This document shows positions 46,525 through 57,975 of a stretch of 64,000 bases of DNA, one piece after another. The notes beneath the pieces were generated by a model. That model was not told where the DNA came from, searched no databases, and saw only the letters and a program-made list of their open reading frames with translations. Positions within the stretch are counted from its first letter, which is position 1. Each line of letters starts with the position of its first letter. The stretch is from Cymbidium sinense. Its lineage: Eukaryota; Streptophyta; Magnoliopsida; Asparagales; Orchidaceae. The stretch lies in NCBI GenBank assembly GCA_021442155.1, contig CM038218.1, positions 64,540,474 through 64,604,473 on the forward strand, given 5' to 3'. A program made the position numbers and the translations under genes.

Positions 46525-46985
46525 GGCTTTATACTTGATAAATGGGCTTCTAAAATATCATTTTAAATAAATTTCAGCCCTCTTTTGTTTGTCGATTGGC
46601 CATATAAAAAGGGTGTTTTACCTAAGAAATGTTCATGTCACGCTCATAGATAAATGTCAAACTTATATCTTACATGAGCGGCTTCATACTTGTACAAATG
46701 AGTTTCTAAAATGTCATTTTAAATAAATTTCAGCCCTCTTTTGTTTGCTGATTGGTCATATAAAAATGACATTCTTTCATGCTATACTCATAAATAAATG
46801 TCAAACTTTTGTCTTGTATGAATGACCTTATACTTGAGTCAATGGGCTTTTAAAATGCCACCTTAAAAATATGTTTAAAGTAATTTTAAACCCCTTATAG
46901 TTGGCTGATTGGTAACGTTCAAATTGCATTTTACCTCATAAACATTCATATTACATTTTTAAGCAAGTGTTATATTTATAACTTG
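46525..46985 (+). repeat. Tandem block, about 155 bp x 3, at the inner end of the left arm
   Basis: TTTTAAATAAATTTCAGCCC occurs near 46,561 and 46,717, and a more diverged copy lies near 46,870. Each is followed by TTTG..GATTGG and CATATAAAAA, then ATAAATGTCAAACTT. The array begins exactly where similarity to the right arm ends, so it marks the breakpoint of the inverted structure. Confidence 0.85.
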
Positions 46986-48466
46986 CATTAATATGAAAGT
47001 AGGATATGATTCTCCAAAATTATTTGATGTACATGAAGCTTAAGTCCTAGTCGATTTTCATATAAAAGAATGAGAGGATAAAAATGTGAAGTAAGTGGGT
47101 AGCTTCATAAACATAAGTATCACTCTTTCTAAGTATCACTCTTTCTTTTCTATGAGTATATGAAATGTGTTATTAAATATAAAGCTCTCTTTCCAATTCG
47201 AAGAGGCATCTAGTGAAACATATACATGCTTTATGTATGAAACCTTCAACCATCAAATCTAATATGCATTGGGATTTGGTGGTATTCAAATTTATCTGCA
47301 TCCTTAATTCTCAAATTTCTCTTCTACGGATATCACTCAATCTTAGTGAATGCTTTAAAAGGTTAAAGCCTTTCTATCTCTTTTGAATAGATGTAGGCTT
47401 AATCATCTAGAATAGATATTCGTTTGGTCTGCATTTGAGAATGTTAATTATCAGAAAGAGCAGATACATGTTCGATTAAAAATAGATTGCTACTTGTTTT
47501 ATAAAGGTGCATGTCATACTAAACATAGTTATTTCAACTTAGACATTTATATGTTCATACAATATTTTAAAGAGAGATCTGTATGTATGTTGAAATAATA
47601 TTAGATCAAATATTTAAGGAAATATATTTCCCAAATACAAAACAAATGACAGATGTTATGTTTCGGTTTGTGACCTCAGATAAAACTCAAAATCAAAACT
47701 TACGATTTGACATCTAAACTTAAACATTAATGTTTATGCAATTTTCAAAAGAATTTCGTGTGCATTTTGGAAGTGTTAGTCAAATATAAATGAGCAGAGA
47801 TGTTATCTTACAGTTTAGTCTTAAAGAAGCAGATTAGGGTTAACAAAACATAAAAATATCTTATCAAAAAATCAAACTTGCAAATTGGCATTTCAACTTA
47901 CATGTTCTGATAGTTTAAAAGAACATCTTCGTATGTGTGTTAAAAATGTTACATTTAGGGTATATCGAGTTAGATACAAAATAAAAGAATAGATGCTATG
48001 CTTCGGTTTGGTCTTAGGATCAAAGTTAACAAAAAAATATGATATAATAAGAATTTAATTTAATAATATCGAGAAGTTCATTATGTGGTATAATTACAGT
48101 ATGAATCAAGCAAACGACAAAATTTCGAAGAAAAGTCTGCTCGTCATACATGTTATTTAGAGTTGGATGTTTGAATGATTATCTTCGGGATGAATTTAGG
48201 CGTCATCATAGAAAACAAACAGTAAATATCATTAATCGATATTAGTGCATGATTGAGAAAAGACGATTATTATCAAAATTGAAATAATCAATGATCTTAT
48301 ATTTAAATCTAACAGGTAGAGTAGACAAGGTCTATTAATCGATATTAGTCTTATGATTGAGAAAGACGATTATTATCAAAATTGAAATAATCAATGATCT
48401 TATATTTAAATCTGAATCAATCATAAAATGATTAAAATTCAAATAAAAAATATAAAGCGATGTCTT
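46986..48466. other. Spacer between the inverted arms
   Basis: No gene is seen. A weak repeat runs through 47,640-48,020, where AGATGTTATGTTTCGGTTTG and AGATGCTATGCTTCGGTTTG flank a diverged third copy (AGATGTTATCTTACAGTTTA). It probably belongs to the R-U5 end of the minus-strand LTR, because it is continuous with the right arm, but there is no second copy to confirm this. Confidence 0.5.
48231..48412 (+). repeat. Young tandem duplication, 103 bp x about 1.8
   Basis: ATTAATCGATATTAG starts at 48,231 and 48,334. The following bases through ATAATCAATGATCTTATATT and TAAATCT are nearly identical apart from single-base changes. It lies just inside the right arm's inner end. Confidence 0.93.
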
Positions 48467-51400
48467 TCATATAAAGAAGTTCATCAATTTTAGATGGACT
48501 ATTTTTTTTGTAAAGGCCTAAGTGAGAAAAATAAAGTAGCCAATGATATTATGATCCAATTTATTTAAGATAATGTTTCTCTTTTATCGTGTATTCATAA
48601 ATAAGAGAGAAGAGAGAGAAGCAAATATTCTCCCTTAGACCATGTATATATTTATGGACATTGGAAGATGATAAGAAAAGTAAGTTTCTTCTTATTTATG
48701 TGACATATGTGACATTAAGAGGTAAATGAAAGAGTTAATTTTCCTTGTTTATGTTCTTGTCATATAACATTTAAAGGAAAAATGACAAACCAATTTAAAG
48801 ATTTTTTATACATTCGTATATGGCATTGAGAGAAAGTAATGAAAAGAGTTAATATTCTCTTAAACTTATGTTCTTGTCATCCAACATTAAAAATAAATAT
48901 GATGAGGTTAAGAATTTTCTGCGTGTATGTGGTATGCGTTGAGAAAATAACAAAAGATCTTCCTTAAACTGTCTTATCATCCAATATTAAAGATAAAAAA
49001 AAAAGAGAGGTTTGATCTTCTTACACATGTGTATTATGATTATGAGAAGAAAAAATGACAAAAAAAAGTTAATCTTCCTTAAACTTATGTTTTTTCAACA
49101 TTAAAGAGAAAATGATAAGCGTAAGTGCATGTCATTAGACAGTGGTAATTAAGTTAATCTCCTTATGCAATGACAAAACATAAAAGAAATTAGATAACAA
49201 CACTTTTCTCTTTTTTTGGCCTCATGCTAAGGGGCTTATAAATAAGAGAGAATTCTCTTTTCATGAGACTTTACTTTCCCATTTCTCTTCTCTTTCTCAT
49301 AAGATATATTGCAAGCCTAAATCCTCTAAGGGAGTTTACCCAACTTGAGAAGGAAAGGATCCAATTCATACTTGTAAGTAATGTCTAACTTAGTACTTTA
49401 GATTTGTACATCATTACCTCATAAGAATGGGTATTAGATAGCAAAGCAAAATTTAAATCATGCAACAATAACAACATATCTTTCCCTTTCTATGTTCAAC
49501 TATGCATAAGCATGTGAAAATTATTGTCAAATGAACAAATCTAATTTCATAACTTGGGCAAAGGGGAGGCAATTATGTCATAAACATATGCTTACTAATA
49601 AGACTCATAAACATAAGCATGAAGTTTTTTATTTTCAAATGACTCACTCATGTAGAATAATCACCATTTTAACCAAAAGTGATTTGAATTTTAAGCAAGA
49701 TTTACCTTATAATATGACAATTCAAATAGCAATTGAGTTAAGCATTAATAAAACACATCATAATTACCACATGGTAGGATAGTTTGCATAATTTTAAGTT
49801 AAGCATAAATACACATTTATGATATGAAAATTCAAATAATAACTTAAGCATTTGTATCTTCCTCTTTTTTTTATAAAATTTTCTGACCTCGTCATCATCC
49901 CCATATGTTTGAGACTGACCTTACATCAAGAAAGGCGTGGTAAGTGTCGTGACGGCAAATTTATTCACCCGTGAAAGGCGTCGTAGTTAACACATTTGCC
50001 ACGCGTTGGAACGCGTGAGCAAAACTATATCATAACGGGTTTACGCCGTTGGAACAACGCGGATACTTATAAGCGGTTTTTCACGCCGCGTTGGAAGCGA
50101 TTCTTATCACAGTTTTTTCATTGAAACAATGAGCGGATACTTTAAGACATATTTTCCGCGTATGACAACGTGAATGTACTTATCACGATATTTTCCGCCG
50201 TTAGAGCGATGCGGTGCTTATCCTGAAGTTTCGTCGCGTTGGAATAATGAGCAATTCTGCATTTACGCGTAAATATACATGTATATGTATTTAAAAGACA
50301 TACATTTGCAAGTATATTTATCGTTATTAAAATATCATAAGAAATCATCACATGACTTTTTATTGCATATGTCATTTCTCTCTATGAAATAATTTTTCCA
50401 TTTTTAATGAACAAGATAGTATTCATGTGTTAAACTATAAACATATGCTTTATTTTTTACTACGCATAGGTAATATTCAATCTCCCATATTAAAGCCATA
50501 TATTTCATTCATTTCTTTTGTGCAAGAGAAAATCCAGCAAGTAGAATAATAATTTACACCAAGTATCGCTAGTATTCAACCTTCCATAATATGTCATGAA
50601 ATCTATGGAATAAATTTTTTCTCTCATGAAAGAAACTTGAAAATCTGAAATTTTACCAAGATCATGCTCATATGAAAGGAATACAAAAATTTTATTTATT
50701 TTGGTTTTTCTCTAGCCTTCCTTTCATCTCTTATTATAATAACCATAAGAGTTTGAGCCATAAAATTACAAAAATGAATAGCCACATTAAGCATGACATT
50801 ACATAAATCCAAAAGAAAAGAGATGATTCAGATTTAGTAAAATATTTGTAAAACCCACAAAATTCGAATATGAAATAATACTTGCATTTGGGTTTGTCAA
50901 ATTAAGAGAAGAATTCTGAAAATAAACTTTGTTCAAATTTTCATCTTCATATTATCAAACAACTAAGTAATAGAAGCAATGTAGGATAGATAATCATCTG
51001 ATAGAATAAAGATCTCTAATAAATAATTTCCTCTCCTTTTTAAGGAAATAACATACATATAAATCAATTTTCATTCAATTAAAACACTTTTCTTTAATAG
51101 AAGATGAGAATAAAGTTTATTATTGATCAACAATTGTAGAGAGTTAAAGTATTGCTCATTCATAAACTTTTCGATTTTAAAGGCGTCTTGCATATCAAAG
51201 AACTTCAGAATAAAGCTCATCATTAATAAGTAGTAGTAGAAGAATGAAGCAGTAGTTATATTAAGCCGATAAACCATTTCCTTTCATTTTTAACCATCTC
51301 AAATCATAGGATAACCGATCACACTTGTTGTTTTATCATTTCTAACCCCATCTTCACATTTCCACTTTTATTTTAAGCATATAAGAGAAGCTTAAAGAAT

Positions 51401-52277
51401 ATTATTCCATCCAAACAAAAATTTGAAGCATGAGAGTGGAGAAAACTTGTATATGATTAGGATTTGGGCCATATATTTTCTCAAATTTCATTTCCACACT
51501 TCTAATTTTATTTTGAATATGTAAGAGAGACTTGACAAGTGTCATTTCATCCAAACAGCAAAACTGAAGCATAAAAGAGAAGGAACCTTGCATGTACCTT
51601 AGGGTTTAAGCTACATATTATCTCAAATCATATTTCCACACTTTTGATTGTATTTTAAGCATGTAAAGAAAGCGACAACATTTCCAAACAAAGTGAAGCA
51701 TCAAAAGAAACAAAAATTTTGCACATAATCTAGGATTTAAGCCATACAGCACTTCAAATCCCCTTTCAATTTTAGATTTCAACCTAGCATGTAAAAGAGA
51801 CTTAGAACTTTGCACATAATCTAGGATTTAAGCCATGCAACACTTCAAGCTCGCTTTTCAATTTCAAATTTCAACCTAGTATCTGGAAGAGCTTAGAACT
51901 TTGCACATAATCTAGGATTTAAGCCATGCAACACTTCAAACCCCTTTTCAATTTCAAATTTCAATCTAACGTGAAAGAGACTAAACAAATATAATTTCTT
52001 CCATAAAAAATCACTTCAAGTAGAAGAGAAGCATAAAAATTCGTAGGTAATAAAAAATAACAAAAGATTTGGGCCATACATCATCACAAATCTCAAAATC
52101 AAAACCCTCGCATCATCTCAAGCATAAGATAAAGTAGATTTACCAAAACCCTAACTTCCAAAATAACTCAAATGGAAAATAAGCAGGGTTAGAGACGACC
52201 GGAGGTTTTGAATGATAAGGAAAGAAGGAGAGAAGTTTCTGGTAGGGTTTGCCGAGTGGGCGGGTGAGTCACTAGAG
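48467..52277 (-). repeat. Right arm of the large inverted repeat, inner part (LTR-like, minus)
   Basis: The reverse complement of the left arm from TATATGAAAGAC (46,527) back to the leader near 42,420. It includes the 130-bp array (48,640-49,120), the palindrome array (49,930-50,260) and the 92-bp triplication (51,720-51,990). The arm is interrupted at about 52,277 after GTGAGTCACTAGAG by the hAT insertion and resumes at about 57,976. Small frames such as 49,531, 50,142, 51,071 and 51,402 are repeat-borne. Confidence 0.75.
49930..50260 (-). repeat. Array of short palindromes, right arm
   Basis: The mirror of 44,536-44,911. It contains CCACGCGTTGGAACGCGTG, CGCCGTTGGAACAACGCGG, CACGCCGCGTTGG, CATTGAAACAATG, CCGCGTATGACAACGTG and GCGTTGGAATAATGAGC. 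Individual modules have drifted more than in the left arm, but their number and spacing are kept. Confidence 0.8.
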
Positions 52278-52679
52278 GTCAAAAAAAGCTTCGTTGTTCG
52301 CGAGCGGCTGTGTTACTCGATATTTAGCTTCAGATTTGGCTCGTTAGTTAAGTAAATGAGCGAACCGAACAAATATTTTCGATTTATAAATGAGAACACA
52401 ACAATCCTTTGTTCGATCGTGTTACTCGATTTAATCGAAATAAATAAAAATTTATATTAAATTTTATATTTATGTCATTAAATATTTTAAAATTGATATT
52501 TAATTTAATTATAAAATTAGTTAAAAAATTTTTTAAATAAAATAAGCTAAAATATATTAGTAATTATTATTATAGGTTTTTTTAATTATGCATTTATGCT
52601 TCTTGTTTATTATTTAGATTTTAGGTGGTATTAGTTAATCCCTAGTAGAATTTATATTAACTTTGGGATTTAAAAGAAC

Positions 52680-52990
52680 GAAACGACGGGCGGCGGAGTC
52701 GGCGGAGATGTCGATATTGCCTAATCCTTCTCTCGACTGCGTTCAGCATTTTTGACCGACTCTCGACTCTCTCGTCTCTCTGCCTCTCGACTTTTCTGCC
52801 CTAATCCTGTAAGTCTCGACTCGTTCCGCATTTCGATCGCAGCCCTCTCGACTCTCTGCCTCTCGTCTCTCGACTTCTCCTCGTAAGTCCTCGACTCCTC
52901 TCTCGTCTCAGTGTTTTGGCCGCCGAATTTCTACTCTTCTTAGCAAGAGTCTTACTACTTACTAGTTGTGAGTTTTGAGTTGCAAATTGC
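52680..52990 (+). promoter_or_regulatory. GC-rich 5' leader of the hAT element
   Basis: A block with CGGGCGGCGGAGTCGGCGG followed by many copies of TCTCGACT or CTCTCGTCTC, and possible splice donors (CTGTAAGTC and TCGTAAGTC at about 52,807 and 52,884). The composition contrasts with the surrounding AT-rich DNA. This resembles a transcribed non-coding first exon of the transposase gene. The 63-codon minus frame across it is an antisense shadow. Confidence 0.45.
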
Positions 52991-53429
52991 AATGGTAATA
53001 TCTAGCAATAGCAGAACCTCTGATGCGATCTCTGATTTCTAGGGTTTGTGACCATTATTTTCTTGTTTTTATGAGGCTTCTACTTGGGTTATGCCATGCG
53101 ATATTCTCTTATCGCATATGCTTGTTGTGGATGATTATTCTTTGTAGGTTATCTTTGTTGCACAAGTGCTACTTTCGGTTTGACAAGTTCCATTATTCTT
53201 TGTCTCTGTTATTTGGGAGCTATATATTGATGTCTGTTTGATTTCTCATTTTTTTTTACTCTTCTCTGTTCTCGTTATTGAGGTATATATTACACATTTG
53301 CACTTCTCATTCTAAATTGTTTCGCCATTACTCTATTTGTCTCGGTTTGTCTGTTACCATGACTCTGTCTGTTATTTTGGAAATATATGTAACATGTTTG
53401 CGGCTGTTTCCTTTTAAGATCCGTCATTA

Positions 53430-53770
53430 CTTGGCATGGATAGTTTGATACTATTTATTCTCTTATCTCAAACTAAGTATGTTTGTGCCGCTTTATTTTG
53501 TTTTGGGAGATCTGTTTTGTTTTTTTGGAAATTGGTAAATTTAATTTGAGATTTGAAATATTACATGCTCTTGTTCTTGGGCAATCAATCCATATACCAT
53601 TCAATGATAAGTTTGATACTATTTATTTTTTTACATTGGCATGGATAGTTTGATACTATTTATTTTGGTTTCCATTGCATTGTTATCTGTTGGCATGGAT
53701 ACTATTTATTTCATTTACCATTATTTTGTTTAGTCTGTGGCATCAATGTGGATACTATTTATTGGTGATT
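53430..53770 (+). repeat. Short dispersed repeat GGCATGGATAGTTTGATACTATTTATT-like, about 5 copies
   Basis: The words GGCATGGATA and GATACTATTTATT recur near 53,434, 53,606, 53,637, 53,693 and 53,748, singly or together. They lie in the presumed first intron of the hAT transposase gene. ATAGTTTGATACTAT is partly self-complementary. Confidence 0.75.
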
Positions 53771-54039
53771 TGGTGGTGAATGGTGATAGTAGATTAGCTT
53801 AATTATGCATAGCTTGGAGTTGCAATTTTTTTGAGCTTATTAAATGAGAAGAGTAAATAGATATTGAATATGAAGTTTACTATGGAGATTGGAGAGTGTA
53901 TGTGCATGTGGTCTGTACTAACTCATATTTTCTTTTTTATTTAGTGTACAATCATGTAATGTGGATCATTCTCGGTCACGCATCATGTGGTAATGATTTA
54001 GTTGTAGGTAATGATATACCAAGTACTTCACAACAAGTT

Positions 54040-55850
54040 GAATCAGAGGAGAATGCATTTGAGACTACTAGTCGTCGACCCTAAGAGGTAGGAAGAGAGT
54101 ATCTTTGTGGGAGTATTTTATGAAACCACTTACGTATTTAAGGGGAGAGTATACCCTCTTTCTGATATATATTGCGAAAATTTCATAAATCAAAAGCGGC
54201 GCAACTTCACAACTTTTTGTATGTGAAGGAATGTGAAAAATCAGGCCAAGAATAAGCGGTTGTTGAATTGGCAGACAAAAAACAAAAAAATTAAATTTTA
54301 TGCCTTTTGATGTGAACTCAAATTGATATTCCATTATTCCATGACCCCAAAATTATGATCATCTTCTTGATTAGGAGATAATTGCAAAGATGATTATTGT
54401 GCATGAGTATCCGCTTTAGGATGGTTGAGCATATGTGGTTTAATATTCTTTTGAAGGTATTGAATCCCAATTATGAGAAGGTATCTAAACATTAGAAGTG
54501 ATTGCATGAAAGTTTATGAAAAGGAAAAAGAGATTGAAAACTTTTCTTAAGAGCATTCATAAAGTTTCTTTGACTTGATTGTTGGACATCAAATCAAACA
54601 AAATACATGTGCTTAACAATTCACTTTATTGATGATTCTTGGCTTGCATAAGAGAATCATCGCTTTATGAAACTTGATCCTCCACACCGCAGGTACTTTT
54701 ATTTGTGATGCTATATGTGATTGTGTTGATTGGAATTTGCGGGACAAGGTATCTACTATTACCTGGATAATCTTGTAATAATGATGTTCAAATGCTTTAA
54801 AAATAATTTTCATCAAGAGGAAGTTACATTTTGAGGTCATTTCTTTCATGTTAGATGTTGTGCTCATCTTGAATATCTTGGTTCAATGGGTTGAAAGAGG
54901 TGCAACAAATAACAGTTAAAATAAGGAGGTGAAATACCTCAAAAAATCTCCTTCTCGTTTACATAAGTTTGTTGAAGTGGCGAAAGCAGTTAGGTCCCTA
55001 CTTCAAAGGGATTGTATTGATGTTCTACAAGGTGGAACTACTTACTTAATGCTTGAGTGCTTTTATTTATGTGTTGCATTCATTATCGTGATTCTAACTT
55101 CTGTGGTTACGAGATTGAATGGCATAGCTATGAGCAGATTAGAAGGTTTCTTTATGTTTTCCATAATGTGACAAAAATGGTTTCAGGTTCTTCTTATCCA
55201 ACTACCAATTTGTTTCTTCCTACAGTCATGCATGTTAAGAAATTGCTTAATGAAGAGTGCAATTCCGGATCAATTTGTGAAATGGCGCTATGAAAATTAA
55301 ATTTGACAAATATTGGGAGAATGCAATCTACTCATGTGTAGTCTTGATCCATCAATGAAATTCATTACTTTTACATTTCTAAAATATACTCTAGTTTTGG
55401 TAGAGTCCAAGATTAAGAGCGTTGAGGATGTTATTTGGGAGATATATAATCAGTATTCAGTAGATAATAGTGCTTCAAGCTCTTCAGCAGTTAGTGGATC
55501 ATCACAAGCAATAGTTGACGTGCCCTTTTCATCAAACTTATTTGTATGTTAGGATTTGTTGTTTTCTATTACCATCAAAACGATTTACAAATATATTTGG
55601 AGGAAGGATTATTTATGAGCGTAGTGATTCTTTTGATGTTCTTGAGTGGTGGAAGATGAATACTCAAGATCCTATTTTGTCCAAGATGGTAGGATGTTTT
55701 AACAATTCCATCACCATCTCGAATGCATTTAGTCTTTGGTGGTAGAGTTCTTGGCGATTATAGGAGCTCTTTATCACCAAAACACAATGTTTGTATGCAT
55801 TGGATTAGAGGCACTTTGACATTAAAGATCCTTTGGTACTTTTTCTTAAT
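54040..55850 (+). pseudogene. hAT transposase remnant (Ac/Tam3 superfamily, RICESLEEPER-like)
   Basis: hAT transposases cut and paste their own element. Broken reading frames appear in family order. LRGRKRVSLWEYF (about 54,075-54,115) is at the place of the BED zinc finger. AKMIIVHEYPL and MVEHMWFNILLKVLNPNYEK (54,385-54,480) belong to the core domain. TIHFIDDSWLA (54,615-54,650) comes next. The region 54,940-55,290 has TTYLMLE, EQIRRFLYVFHNVTKMVSGS and YPTTNLFLPTV. The C-terminal dimerisation region (55,600-55,850) has DVLEWWKMN, DPILSKM and later SLSPK-like words. Stops and frameshifts separate all blocks, so no transposase can be made. Frames at 53,896, 54,929, 55,057, 55,313 and 55,515 are fragments of it. 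Confidence 0.85.
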
Positions 55851-56724
55851 TTAGTTTATTTGATAAATTTCATTCTATAATGTTATTATCCAATTTTTTT
55901 TGAAGAGTTAATGGAGGAGGAGAACCTTTATGTTAAACTGAAAATATTTAGCTTTGGAGAAAGATACAACCATATCAAGCGTTCGAAAGATATTACTTAT
56001 GTTGTTTCATTATCTTTGGTTGTAATACTTATTTTGATGATTAAGTTGTAATACTTATCTTTATGCTTGTGTATTTTGTTGCTTCTGATTAGTGGTTTGT
56101 TAAGGTTGGCGATGATTACGCCACTATATTGTTTCTATTTCGGCTTTTTTTTTTTTCTTTTACTGTTGGGTATACACTTAGTTTTAGTTATTGGTAATTT
56201 TTTTGATGGGATTTAATTTAGTGTTGGTTGATTAATCGCTTTAAATTTTGAGGCGAATATTGGATGCTACACATTCCAACTTACTTAATTTGTTTCTTGT
56301 TCTTCTTTTGGAGAACTAGAGTCTGTACCTCAGTGTTTCTTATTTGTTGAACTTCGGTTTGCATGTTGATGGTTTAAGAATTTATGGTTGATAGGTGATG
56401 GATGGATTCATGAGAAGTGATTAAGTGGAAGATTGTTGTAGAACTCTGTCACAGTGGCGTGACTTGCTTTATTTTTTTAAAGTTGATTTGGGTTACTCAA
56501 ATTAAAATTGTAGTAATTTTTATAAAATCGTATTCTTTATTGCGATTTGGTTTCAAATCTCGCGTGATGTCTTTCGTCGAGTGTTTCTCATTTCACGATA
56601 TACTTTTTAATATCATTTTGAATCATTTTAAGATGTTTGTTTCCTACATATCTTTGCGATTTTGTTCTTTCATCCTTATGGTGATCTTTTGATCTTACAC
56701 GGTGATTTGGAGCAGAATCTTCTT

Positions 56725-56762
56725 ATTAATGTGTAATATCACTTGTGATATTACACATTAAT
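56725..56762. repeat. Perfect hairpin 1 (38 nt)
   Basis: ATTAATGTGTAATATCAC, then TT, then its exact reverse complement. Stem 18 bp, loop 2 nt. Flanked by GATCTTTTGATCT words. Confidence 0.97.
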
Positions 56763-56810
56763 GTATATTAGATCTTTTGATCTTTACACTTGTCAATTTA
56801 GCGATCTATT

Positions 56811-56838
56811 TGTGTAATATCACTTGTGATATTACACA
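56811..56838. repeat. Perfect hairpin 2 (28 nt)
   Basis: TGTGTAATATCAC, then TT, then its exact reverse complement. It is the core of hairpin 1, and the right flank again reads ATTAAT. Confidence 0.97.
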
Positions 56839-56889
56839 TTAATAATTTATGAAGATCTTTTGATCTTCTTATTGGTGGAGCGATCTTTG

Positions 56890-56924
56890 ATTAATGTGTA
56901 ATATCACTGATATTACACATTAAT
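56890..56924. repeat. Perfect hairpin 3 (35 nt)
   Basis: ATTAATGTGTAATATCA, then C, then its exact reverse complement. It is hairpin 1 with the centre shortened by three bases. Confidence 0.97.
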
Positions 56925-57975
56925 GTATGATGATAAATAGATGTATGAGATCAACTTAGCTTGATATTTCGTATGTATTTTTAAATATTTATTTTAATGT
57001 TTTGAGATTACATTTTGTCAATTTTCGGATATCATTTTGGAGCAGAATCTTACATTTATTTTCATTTTTTTTACAGATCCTAATCTTATTAATATTAATC
57101 TTTCATTTTATCATCTTTTGTGATTTTATTGTCATTTTTTTGTGATTTTATTTTGTCGATTTGGAACAAATCTTACACTTATTTTCACTTTTTTTATCTT
57201 TTATTAATATTAATTTTATTGTCTTTTAATGTAATATTCATAATACGATTAATATTGATCAATGATTATTTATTTTAGTTTCGAGCCATAATATTTATTT
57301 TATAATTTTTCTAGTTTTGTTAACATAAAGTCTGGTCTGATTTGAAGATTCAAGATTGGTTGGATTTTGAAGATAGGAAAGTTTGAAGACTATAAAACTT
57401 TGACATTAAAGGCGAAATGATTTGATTAGAAATTGATATTTGGAAATTGTAAATTTTGTATTTTATTCTTTATTTTTGAAATTGTAAGTTGTATATGATC
57501 ATATAAAATTTTAAATTTGAATTTATTTTATAATTATGTATAACTGGTTACAATTTTTTTTGAGCTTATTAAATGAGAAGAGTATATGTGTGCTATGTGG
57601 TCCATTGGTCCTAAATCTTAACTCATATTTTCTTTTTTAAGTTGTGTTCAATTTTGTGTAAAAACATGATTTTTTTTGTATAACAAAGCTTTTTTTTAGG
57701 CTCGAAAAATAATAATTATGTTGTATATAATTGTATTTTTTAGCTTTAATTTTTTGTCATAGTATTTGGTTTTCATTGCATAAGATTTTAATAATTATTT
57801 TTAATTTAAAATAAAAAATAAAAATTATAAAAATATAAAATCGAGCTAATTCGAGAACACGAGCTTAAAACAACACATATTTTTTAGAACGAGCAAGCGC
57901 TATTTGACGAAATCTTGAACAAAATAATAATAAGCTAGAATCTGAACAACAATTTCCTTCGAGTTCATTTCGTTT

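Larger units (their letters stand above)
41550..46527 (+). repeat. Left arm of the large inverted repeat: LTR-like sequence, plus orientation
   Basis: It starts GTTGACCTACAAGTATATG and runs to GGTCCATCTAGAATTGATG and TATATGAAAGAC. The right arm (58,512 back to 48,467) has the same order on the minus strand: AAATTAAGCGCATATGATAAAAT, AGTAAATTCATAAAATATTGACG, TTTATGCGACCAATC, CCCTTTCACG, a triplicated 92-bp block, the CACG...CGTG array, and the TTTAAGGGAAGATTAAC array. By eye the arms are very roughly 80% alike. The frames at 42,266, 44,540 and 45,577 (plus) and their antisense partners are not genes. I take it as an LTR of a Tat-like gypsy element, possibly truncated at its start. Confidence 0.75.
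52278..57975 (+). mobile_element. Decayed hAT-superfamily DNA transposon, nested in the right LTR-like arm
   Basis: The right arm breaks off after ACTAGAGGTC (52,276) and continues at TGCTCGGTTGGCC (57,981). The DNA between has a GC-rich TCTCGACT-repeated leader (52,680-52,910), an intron-like AT-rich stretch, a broken hAT transposase (54,040-55,850) and a long AT-rich 3' region. Subterminal sequences at both ends carry CTCG/CGAG words: GTTACTCGATTTAATCG on the left, and CGAGCTAATTCGAG with ACACGAGC on the right. These are common in plant hAT elements. The expected 8-bp target duplication is at best degraded (CTAGAGGT versus CTAGTCTG), so the exact ends are uncertain. Confidence 0.8.
55850..57975 (+). 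other. 3' region of the hAT element, no gene
   Basis: AT-rich DNA without a recognised domain. The 91-codon frame at 56,417 is hydrophobic but matches nothing I know. It holds three perfect hairpins (56,725-56,924), repeats of TTTGGAGCAGAATCTT-type words (56,708, 57,040 and a variant at 57,160), and a copy of intron sequence. That copy is GAGCTTATTAAATGAGAAGAG, present at 53,833 and 57,561, followed in both by TAACTCATATTTTCTTTTTT. Confidence 0.6.

Noticed and set aside
56417..56692. A 91-codon hydrophobic frame in the hAT 3' region as a membrane protein
   Set aside because: Its composition follows T-rich DNA, with no start context, no homologue recognised and position in a decayed element.
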